From positions 1,017 through 8,457 of the forward strand of contig JAESUT010000104.1 of NCBI GenBank assembly GCA_016762995.1: a stretch of 7,441 nt of DNA, in the 5' to 3' direction. Shown here one piece after another: positions 1-4,927 of this stretch. The notes below the pieces were generated by a model, which worked only from the letters and a program-made list of their open reading frames with translations, ran no database searches and had not been told where the DNA came from. How positions within the stretch are numbered: position 1 is the first letter of the stretch; every line of letters starts with the position of its first letter. The position numbers were made by a program, and so were the translations under genes. The stretch comes from Gammaproteobacteria bacterium. Lineage in GTDB: Bacteria > Pseudomonadota > Gammaproteobacteria > Pseudomonadales > Pseudohongiellaceae.

Positions 1-422
1 ATCAGAGTGAGTTGAGCCTCGAGGAAATCGATATGCTCTTCTTCACTGCTCAAAATCTCACTCAACAGGTCACGACTCACGAAATCACTGATAGATTCAC
101 AATAGGCGATGCCCTCTTTAAGATCTGGGCAGGCGATTAGCTCAAGTTTCAGATCGCACTCCAGCATTTCCTTGGTGTTCTCGCCAATCATCAATTTACC
201 TAGATTCTGCACGTTCGGAAGCCCTTCTAAGAAGAGTATGCGCTGTATGAGTTGGTCTGCATGCCTCATTTCGTCAATAGACTCCTCGTATTCTTTAGCC
301 GCTAATTTCTCCAGCCCCCAATCCTGATACATACGTGAATGGAGAAAATATTGATTAATAGCGATGAGTTCATTGCCAAGTGCCTTGTTCAGGTGCTTGA
401 GTACGGTGGCGTCCGACTTCAT
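1..422 (-). CDS. bfr: Bacterioferritin (haem-binding ferritin), C-terminus cut by window edge
   Basis: Bacterioferritin is a cytoplasmic 24-subunit cage that oxidises Fe2+ at a di-iron ferroxidase centre and stores it as a ferric mineral; haem bound between subunit pairs takes part in reductive release. The window holds the first 140 residues of a protein that is usually about 155-160 residues long, so only the last part of the chain is missing. The translation matches E. coli Bfr almost throughout (starts [20 protein letters not shown]). All expected ligands are at family positions: ferroxidase residues Glu18, Glu51, His54, Glu94, Glu127 and His130, plus haem ligand Met52 and Tyr25. The ATG at 422-420 has AGGA (plus-strand TCCT, 431-434) 8 bases upstream, which supports this start. 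The gene lies downstream of bfd on the same strand, after a 227-bp gap with a weak terminator-like hairpin, so it may have its own promoter. A TTGACA lies at 486-481 (minus) but I find no good -10 for it. Confidence 0.97.
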   Translation of the reverse strand, partial: MKSDATVLKHLNKALGNELIAINQYFLHSRMYQDWGLEKLAAKEYEESIDEMRHADQLIQRILFLEGLPNVQNLGKLMIGENTKEMLECDLKLELIACPDLKEGIAYCESISDFVSRDLLSEILSSEEEHIDFLEAQLTL

Positions 423-512
423 AAATAGATTCCTAGTGACTGAGATGAATTCGAATAAGCTTCGCTTTTTAGCTAGAAAATGTCAAGAGAAACAGGCGCA
501 AGTCATTGATAT

Positions 513-534
513 AAATGATAAATTCAAATGATAA
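513..534. repeat. 9-bp direct repeat upstream of bfr (AAATGATAA x2)
   Basis: AAATGATAA occurs at 513-521 and again at 526-534, 13 bp start to start. It lies in the A+T-rich gap between bfd and bfr, about 90-110 bp upstream of the bfr start codon. The GATAA core resembles the unit of Fur boxes, but the arrangement is a direct repeat with a 4-bp gap and does not match the palindromic 19-bp Fur consensus. It could be an operator for a repressor or activator of bfr, an UP-like A+T element, or chance in A+T-rich DNA. Confidence 0.35.
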
Positions 535-570
535 GCAATCCCATTCCCATCTATTTATGCAGGCACAGTC

Positions 571-591
571 AAAACGCTCTCGAAATAGAGC
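571..591 (-). terminator. Weak terminator-like hairpin between bfd and bfr
   Basis: Read on the minus strand, GCTCT (591-587) pairs perfectly with AGAGC (580-576) around a 6-base loop, followed by G and four T residues (574-571). It lies about 60 bp past the bfd stop and about 150 bp before bfr. The stem is only 5 bp and the T-run short, so it would at most weaken read-through from bfd into bfr. Confidence 0.3.
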
Positions 592-649
592 TATTGATAA
601 AAACTACGAGGGAGAAGCAGCGAAACTAGTACACGAGTAGAGGCGCAGG

Positions 650-838
650 CTAGGCTGCGTTCGTATAGGAACCTGTCTTATGAAATTCTTTAACGATTGT
701 CTGAGCGAGTTTGCTGCATTTGCCGCATTCACTAGCAACACCGAGTTTTGCTCGTAAATCAGTCAAATTACTCGCACCGTCACGACAGACGTCGCGAATC
801 TGGTTATCAGTAATCTGTCTGCAAATGCATACGTACAT
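650..838 (-). CDS. bfd: Bacterioferritin-associated ferredoxin (Bfd)
   Basis: Bfd is a small [2Fe-2S] protein that docks on bacterioferritin and passes electrons through the Bfr haem to the ferric core, releasing Fe2+ for use when iron is short. The 62-residue product has the normal family length and the four cluster cysteines in the Bfd/NifU BFD-like pattern: Cys4 and Cys6 (MYVCICRQIT) and Cys38 and Cys41 (ECGKC). The ATG at 838-836 follows a strong ribosome site, GAGGG (plus-strand CCCTC, 845-849), at 6 bases, which fixes the start. The next gene on this strand is bfr, its functional partner. The gene is divergent from feoAB. A Fur box overlaps its promoter, which agrees with the known induction of bfd by iron starvation in other gammaproteobacteria. 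Confidence 0.96.
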   Translation of the reverse strand: MYVCICRQITDNQIRDVCRDGASNLTDLRAKLGVASECGKCSKLAQTIVKEFHKTGSYTNAA

Positions 839-861
839 GGCTTGCCCTCAGTGTTGTTTAT

Positions 862-891
862 ACTTTAAATGATAATGAGAATGATTGTCAA
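862..891 (-). promoter_or_regulatory. Probable sigma-70 promoter of bfd
   Basis: On the minus strand a perfect -35 TTGACA (891-886) is followed after 18 bases by TAAAGT (867-862), a 4/6 match to the -10. Transcription would begin near 855, giving a leader of under 20 bases before the bfd ATG at 838. The Fur box at 871-889 fills the spacer and covers part of the -35, an arrangement in which bound Fur would block RNA polymerase. Confidence 0.55.
871..889. promoter_or_regulatory. Fur box in the bfd/feoA divergent control region
   Basis: GATAATGAGAATGATTGTC matches the 19-bp Fur consensus GATAATGATAATCATTATC at 16 of 19 positions. The site lies between the divergent bfd (start 838) and feoA (start 981), inside the predicted bfd promoter. 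Fur with bound Fe2+ would be expected to repress both directions. The exact feoA promoter is not clear; TTGTCA (885-890) could serve as a -35, but I find no convincing -10 at normal spacing. Confidence 0.85.
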
Positions 892-937
892 CAACATTCA
901 TATCTGTTAATTTAACGCTATCTAATCATCGCCCTCT

Positions 938-961
938 CAATGACGTAAGTTATTGTTTTTT
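938..961 (+). promoter_or_regulatory. Hairpin plus T-run in the feoA leader (possible attenuator)
   Basis: CAATGAC (938-944) pairs with GTTATTG (949-955) through 7 pairs, one of them G-U, closed by a GTAA loop, which fits the GNRA tetraloop class. Six T residues follow directly (956-961). This has the form of an intrinsic terminator but the stem is A+T-rich and therefore weak. It lies between the Fur box and the feoA start, ending about 20 bases before the ATG, so it could tune read-through or ribosome access. A three-codon frame, ATG ACG TAA (940-948), lies within it. No matching riboswitch family is recognised. Confidence 0.35.
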
Positions 962-980
962 AAAGGCTAGAAAGCAAGCC

Positions 981-1217
981 ATGCTAAGCACTACCCTATC
1001 TACTGCCAAGAGTGGCGACCGCTGTGTCGTACTGGAAATAGCCTCAGAGCCAGCTGAGCTCAAGAGTCGCCTCTACGCATTGGGCATCATTCCAGGCTCG
1101 GTACTGACATTACTGCGCTTCGCCCCCCTTGGGGACCCGATGCAGGTCAAGGTTGGCGGCAGCTTTATTAGTATTCGTAAATCCGAGGCGGCAATCATCA
1201 GCGTGGATATTCAATAG
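981..1217 (+). CDS. feoA: Ferrous iron transport protein A (FeoA)
   Basis: FeoA is a small cytoplasmic SH3-like protein needed for Fe2+ uptake by FeoB, thought to bind and modulate it. From the ATG at 981 the product is 78 residues, close to the usual 75 or so. The core is typical: LYALGIIPGS (31-40), then APLGDPMQVKVGG (48-60) and a strand-rich end with IRKSEAAIISV (65-75). The frame stays open upstream to a TTG at 885, but that codon lies within the Fur box and the added residues do not look like FeoA, so 981 is preferred. The ribosome site is weak (AGAAAG, 969-974). The stop is only 3 bases before feoB, so the two are almost certainly one operon. A Fur box lies about 90 bp upstream. Confidence 0.95.
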   Translation: MLSTTLSTAKSGDRCVVLEIASEPAELKSRLYALGIIPGSVLTLLRFAPLGDPMQVKVGGSFISIRKSEAAIISVDIQ

Positions 1218-1220
1218 CAC

Positions 1221-3353
1221 ATGCAGAAAATCGCACTTATCGGCAATCCCAATTGCGGGAAGACAACTCTCTTCAACCTGCTTACCGGAGCTAACCAAAA
1301 GGTCGGCAATTGGCCGGGTGTAACTGTTGAAAAGAAATTTGGCCATTTCAAGCTCGAAGGCGAATCTGTCGAATTAGTAGACCTTCCCGGGATCTATTCC
1401 CTAGAACAAGGCTACAGCGGCATAGATGAGAAGATCGCCCAGGACTATCTGGAACAAGGTGATATAAGCCTGATCATCAACATCGTTGATGCGACCAATC
1501 TCGAACGAAGCCTGGTATTGACACAGCAGCTGATGGAACGCGACATCCCATTGCTGCTTGTTATGAACATGCTCGATGTAGCAGAGCAGCAGGGCATCAC
1601 CGTCAGCACGAACAAGCTGGCTAACAAATTGCAATTGCCTGTAATTGAGATGGTTGCCTCACAGAAACGAGGCATCGATGAGCTACGCAATGCACTGAAC
1701 AAACAAGTCAGCAGTGCTCCGGAGATAATTAGCAGGCAGGAAATGCAGCAACCCTCTGCGGGCATTGCTACCGAAGAAAAAATACTCCACCGCTACCATC
1801 AGTCACGCCAACTCATCAATGGAGTTGTCGAAGTCTCGCCCACTCATCACAGCCTGTCGGAACGTATCGACGCTGTTTTGATAAATAGATGGCTAGGAGT
1901 TCCCTTCTTCCTACTAATGATCTACATGATCTTCACCATCGCTGTAAATCTCGGTGCCGTGTTCATCGATTTTTTCGATATATTATTCGCCGCAGTACTG
2001 GTAGATGGAACGACTTGGCTGCTACGCGAGATTTCCGCGCCTGAGGTGATAGTCACACTGCTTGCCCAAGGGCTAGGCGGCGGCATAACTTTAGTCGCTA
2101 CATTTATACCAGTCATTGGCTTTCTCTATCTCTGTCTCTCTGTGTTGGAAGACTCAGGTTATATGTCCCGCGCCGCCTTCGTAATCGATAGAGCGATGAG
2201 CGGTATCGGCTTGCCTGGAAATGCCTTCGTACCATTGATTGTCGGCTTCGGCTGCAACGTGCCAGCGATAATGGCCGCACGAAGCTTGGGAAGGGACAGC
2301 GACCGACTGATGACTATTGCGATGGCTCCATTCATGAGCTGCGGTGCGCGACTGACCGTTTACGCGCTCTTCGCCGCCGCATTTTTTCAGGAGAATGGAC
2401 AGAACATAGTATTCGGCCTCTATCTGTTGGGTATTGCGCTAGCAATATTTACCGGCTGGATATTTCGCAAACAACTCTTCACCGATGAGATAACACCTTC
2501 GTTTCAAGAAATGCCCGCCTATCATGTTCCAATCATCCGCAATATTCTGCTCACTACCTGGTTTCGACTGAAGTCTTTCATTCTTCGCGCCGGAAAGACG
2601 ATCGTTGTCGTAGTGATTGCGCTAAGTTTTCTGAATTCCATCAGCACAGACTTTTCTTTCGGCAATGAAGATTCGGAGAACTCTGTTCTTAGTGTGATAG
2701 GCAAGTCGATTACTCCTGCATTCGCACCAATGGGCATCGAAGAAGACAATTGGCCGGCTACAGTAGGTCTATTTACAGGTATGTTTGCCAAGGAAGCGAT
2801 TGTTGGAACCCTCGATGCACTCTATAGCGAATCAGGCGCGGATGCTTATGATGGCTCACCGCCGGACCTTATAGCAGCCCTAGGCGAAGCCTTTTCCTCG
2901 ATTGGCGCAGAGTTAGTAGCGCTCAGCTCCAGCTTGACCGACCCTCTGGGCATATCGATTGGCGATGTTAGTGACTTAGAGGCCGTCGCCGACGAACAGG
3001 AAATTGAATCCTCGACTCTTACTAATATGGCCGCACTCTTTTCCGGCCCATTCGCCGCATTCTGCTACCTTGTTTTTATCTTACTCTACGCTCCCTGCGT
3101 AGCGGTGCTTGGTGCCATTAATAAAGAAGCCGGCTGGCATTGGACGCTGCTAGTATTCGGCTGGTCCACAGGACTCGCCTACATCACCGCTACGGTCATT
3201 TATCAGATTGGCACATTCTCCGTAAACCCCCTATTCTCCTCAATATGGATAGCGAGCATGCTAACCATATTGGTTGTCTTTATTCTAAATCTGAAGAGGC
3301 TCTCATCTAAAATGGTGCCGAAGAATCTCATCCCGACTGTTCAGATAGTGTAA
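1221..3353 (+). CDS. feoB: Ferrous iron transporter FeoB (G-protein-coupled permease)
   Basis: FeoB is the inner-membrane Fe2+ importer, with an N-terminal GTPase domain fused through a linker to a membrane permease. In the 710-residue product the G motifs are intact: G1 GNPNCGKT (8-15), G2 Thr35 in NWPGVTVEK (30-38), G3 DLPG (54-57), G4 NMLD (116-119) and G5 in VASQKRG (145-151). A helical linker (about 165-220) leads to the membrane part. Both Gate modules are visible: GFGCNVPAIMAAR (342-354) and APFMSCGARLTVY (369-381), then MFAKEAIVGTLDALY (521-535) and APCVAVLGAINKEAGW (624-639). Cys345, Cys374 and Cys626 are retained. An acidic loop (about 536-600) separates the later helices. It is somewhat shorter than E. 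coli FeoB (773 residues) and lacks a C-terminal cysteine cluster. The start has no clear ribosome site of its own and sits 3 bases after feoA, suggesting translational coupling. No feoC follows. Confidence 0.97.
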   Translation: MQKIALIGNPNCGKTTLFNLLTGANQKVGNWPGVTVEKKFGHFKLEGESVELVDLPGIYSLEQGYSGIDEKIAQDYLEQGDISLIINIVDATNLERSLVLTQQLMERDIPLLLVMNMLDVAEQQGITVSTNKLANKLQLPVIEMVASQKRGIDELRNALNKQVSSAPEIISRQEMQQPSAGIATEEKILHRYHQSRQLINGVVEVSPTHHSLSERIDAVLINRWLGVPFFLLMIYMIFTIAVNLGAVFIDFFDILFAAVLVDGTTWLLREISAPEVIVTLLAQGLGGGITLVATFIPVIGFLYLCLSVLEDSGYMSRAAFVIDRAMSGIGLPGNAFVPLIVGFGCNVPAIMAARSLGRDSDRLMTIAMAPFMSCGARLTVYALFAAAFFQENGQNIVFGLYLLGIALAIFTGWIFRKQLFTDEITPSFQEMPAYHVPIIRNILLTTWFRLKSFILRAGKTIVVVVIALSFLNSISTDFSFGNEDSENSVLSVIGKSITPAFAPMGIEEDNWPATVGLFTGMFAKEAIVGTLDALYSESGADAYDGSPPDLIAALGEAFSSIGAELVALSSSLTDPLGISIGDVSDLEAVADEQEIESSTLTNMAALFSGPFAAFCYLVFILLYAPCVAVLGAINKEAGWHWTLLVFGWSTGLAYITATVIYQIGTFSVNPLFSSIWIASMLTILVVFILNLKRLSSKMVPKNLIPTVQIV

Positions 3354-3364
3354 GAGATAGAGAT

Positions 3365-3390
3365 AAAAAAACTACCTGAGAATCACCCAG
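3365..3390 (-). terminator. Likely rho-independent terminator of the SnoaL-like gene
   Basis: On the minus strand CTGGG (3390-3386) pairs with CTCAG (3380-3376) around a 5-base loop, with one G-T pair; after four bases come seven T residues (3371-3365). It lies about 40 bp past the stop of the minus-strand gene at 3433 and just beyond the feoB stop. On the plus strand there is no T-run after the stem, so it would not end feoB transcription. Confidence 0.45.
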
Positions 3391-3432
3391 CGTTACGGCG
3401 AACGTATAATTGAAACAAACAGCTAACAAGCA

Positions 3433-4422
3433 TTAATAGGGGTTTAATGCCTCGACTGCGATCTTCCACTCGTTGCTCGCGGTGAAGCGCCACAATCGCA
3501 TATAGCTTGTTCGAAAACTTTGCTGTGAATCATCTTCTAGAGTTTCCATGGTGCCGTAGGTATAACCCACTTCCTTGGACGCAGACAAGAAACCTCCCAT
3601 ATGGGTGAGGCTAATCTGATTCGTAGTTGATAGCTGATTGTCCAAAAACGCGCCATAGACCGAGCTCGCTGCGTCGGCACCTACAGCTGGAGCCATACCC
3701 GGCAGGTAGACCCGTGTATTTTCCAATCCGTACCGTAGTAGTGCGCGCTGCCCTCCTCGAAAATTTATCGATTGTCCGAATAAATTGTCGCGATCGATAA
3801 GCAACTGCATATTATTACTTTCTGCAGTCGCCATGACCGGGTGAGCCGTTTCTTCCAGCACGGGCCTAGTGTCATCGAAATTAGGCTCAACTTCCAAACT
3901 TAAAAACCCTGGAATGCCTGCAACGATATCTGCCATCAAGACCCAGCGATTCTCTTGTTTTTGCCAAATAGAAATAAGGTGACCGAACTGGTCAGGAGAC
4001 TCATCCGTAAGAATATTCAAAGGTCCAGCTGTCAGCCCTAAGTCTCCTGCACGGGAAACATCCACATAGTGTGCCTCCCAACTAATCTCATTCGCGCTGT
4101 TTTGAAAACTCTCAGAAGCGTACAAGTCAATGGCGTCGACCGGGCCATCTCGGAAGACTGTAGATCCCTGCCCCAAAAACTCAAGAAACGCACCCGTTCT
4201 ACCAATCTCGGCGGAGCGATCAGCAAAGCTCTGATCCGCCGCCTTCAGATCTAACCAGTATTGATATTGGCTGGCCTCTTGGTCTTGCACAGACATCTCG
4301 GCTAATTCCAACTCCTGCGCCGCCAACGTCATGCATTGAAAACCGAGCAGCAATAGTAGAACTAAGCGCTTATTCCAAGCTGTACACTCTACTGCTGCAA
4401 TTTTTTCTTCGACCCCAAGCAT
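3433..4422 (-). CDS. Exported protein with two SnoaL/NTF2-like (DUF4440-type) domains
   Basis: Function unknown. The 329-residue product begins with a basic, then hydrophobic stretch (Lys18 to Leu33) ending in LAA-Q (33-36), consistent with a type I signal peptide. There is no proper lipobox at Cys30, so a periplasmic or secreted protein is inferred. The mature part seems to contain two similar alpha+beta halves. The first (about 55-170) has a helix with FADRSAEIG, then FRDGPV, WEAHYVDVSRAGDLG and GHLISIWQKQENRW. The second (about 192-327) has LLIDRDNLFG, VYLPG, GGFLSASKEVGYTYG and YMRLWRFTASNEWK. The 'strand, GDLG/KEVGYTYG, ...W+......W' pattern is typical of SnoaL-like/DUF4440 cone folds, which can be enzymes or ligand-binding scaffolds; no catalytic residues can be assigned. 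The ATG at 4422 is the first possible start, because an in-frame TGA lies two codons upstream; its ribosome site is poor (AGGA at 13 bases). It is convergent with feoB, so probably a separate unit. Confidence 0.75.
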   Translation of the reverse strand: MLGVEEKIAAVECTAWNKRLVLLLLLGFQCMTLAAQELELAEMSVQDQEASQYQYWLDLKAADQSFADRSAEIGRTGAFLEFLGQGSTVFRDGPVDAIDLYASESFQNSANEISWEAHYVDVSRAGDLGLTAGPLNILTDESPDQFGHLISIWQKQENRWVLMADIVAGIPGFLSLEVEPNFDDTRPVLEETAHPVMATAESNNMQLLIDRDNLFGQSINFRGGQRALLRYGLENTRVYLPGMAPAVGADAASSVYGAFLDNQLSTTNQISLTHMGGFLSASKEVGYTYGTMETLEDDSQQSFRTSYMRLWRFTASNEWKIAVEALNPY

Positions 4423-4468
4423 GGGTCAATAATAGTCCTATTCTGACGCCTTAACTAGGGTGCTTCCG

Positions 4469-4495
4469 AATGATTCTATAACTCCTCAAATCATT
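4469..4495. repeat. Inverted repeat AATGATT-N13-AATCATT upstream of the SnoaL-like gene
   Basis: AATGATT (4469-4475) and AATCATT (4489-4495) form a perfect 7-bp inverted repeat with a 13-bp spacer, so the half-site centres are 20 bp apart, about two helical turns. It starts 47 bp upstream of the minus-strand start codon, where an operator for a dimeric regulator would fit. It could equally be a weak hairpin or chance. Confidence 0.35.
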
Positions 4496-4573
4496 GGCAT
4501 ACTCCGAGGTCAAGGCGTCTCGTTGCAGGTATACTTTCATCAGTCAAAAAGGGGGAAAATGATACAGCCCAAT

Positions 4574-4588
4574 CGCCCCAGAAGGGCG
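4574..4588. other. GC-rich hairpin CGCCC-CAGAA-GGGCG
   Basis: CGCCC (4574-4578) and GGGCG (4584-4588) form a perfect 5-bp GC stem with a 5-base loop. GGGCCC (4588-4593) and further GCCC/GGGC segments at 4567-4570 and 4613-4616 could form competing pairs. No T-run follows on either strand, so it is not a simple terminator. Role unknown. Confidence 0.3.
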
Positions 4589-4671
4589 GGCCCTCGAGCA
4601 TTCACCTGCTTAGGGCAGCTCTTGTTACGGACTAAGGCCATTTAGGGTGACCGGCGCCTCGCTATTAAATG

Positions 4672-4884
4672 CTAGGGCTCGTAACCGTTAAATCACCTAG
4701 AGGCCCCTAGCCTAGGATAACCTCCAGCGCTGCTATGCGGCCTCAGCACTAGACTCCGGCAAACAGATGTAAGCTCGAAATCACAGTAGGCAGAGAGCCA
4801 CATTAGTACTATTGATTGTTCTAGGAGTGATGAACCGCTAGAATTGACCTACTTTTACAATACAGCAGCTCGCCGTATCACTAG
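4672..4884. repeat. Cluster of eight CTAG tetranucleotides
   Basis: CTAG occurs at 4672, 4697, 4707, 4712, 4749, 4821, 4838 and 4881 within 213 bp, with another at 4455. In the rest of the window I count roughly one per 350 bp. Three copies lie as CCTAG within 20 bp (4696-4715), at spacings of 10 and 5 bp, and include the palindrome CCTAGG (4711-4716). CTAG is normally scarce in many enterobacterial genomes. The cluster is in the untranslated stretch before the kinase gene; function unknown. Confidence 0.5.
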
Positions 4885-4927
4885 CGTTGGTATTATTCAG
4901 CCAGACAACCATCATCGAAACCCGATT

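Larger units (their letters stand above)
4423..4927. other. Intergenic region without a convincing gene
   Basis: These roughly 500 bases lie between two divergent genes and should hold both promoters. I find no recognised RNA gene and no open frame with a family resemblance; the longest plus-strand frame (4460-4645) starts at GTG and has an unremarkable composition. The region contains an inverted repeat near the minus-strand gene, a GC-rich hairpin and a dense CTAG cluster, each listed separately. Neither promoter can be placed with confidence; TTGTTC (4816-4821) with TAGAAT (4839-4844) at 17 bases is a weak candidate for the kinase gene. Confidence 0.6.

Noticed and set aside
109..327. Plus-strand open frame of 72 codons
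   Set aside because: It lies antisense to the highly conserved bacterioferritin coding sequence and resembles no protein family.
513..534. Second canonical Fur box before bfr
   Set aside because: The GATAA units are in direct order and the second half does not match the palindromic consensus, so only a direct repeat is reported.
885..980. Upstream TTG start for feoA
   Set aside because: The TTG lies inside the Fur box, and the extra 32 residues have no counterpart in FeoA; the ATG at 981 gives the family length.
1110..1346. Minus-strand frame over the feoA-feoB junction
   Set aside because: Antisense to two clear genes, with no family resemblance or ribosome site.
3430..3450. GCATTAA-N7-TTAATGC inverted repeat at the stop of the SnoaL-like gene
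   Set aside because: A+T-rich stem partly inside the coding region with no proper T-run; the hairpin at 3376-3390 with T7 is the better terminator.
4460..4645. Plus-strand frame of 61 codons in the intergenic region
   Set aside because: GTG start without a ribosome site, no recognised domain, and it ends in a region rich in stops and hairpins; chance is more likely.
4844..4927. TTG at 4844 as start of the kinase gene
   Set aside because: It would place 28 extra residues with several charges and histidines before the signal peptide; GTG 4928 gives a normal signal sequence.
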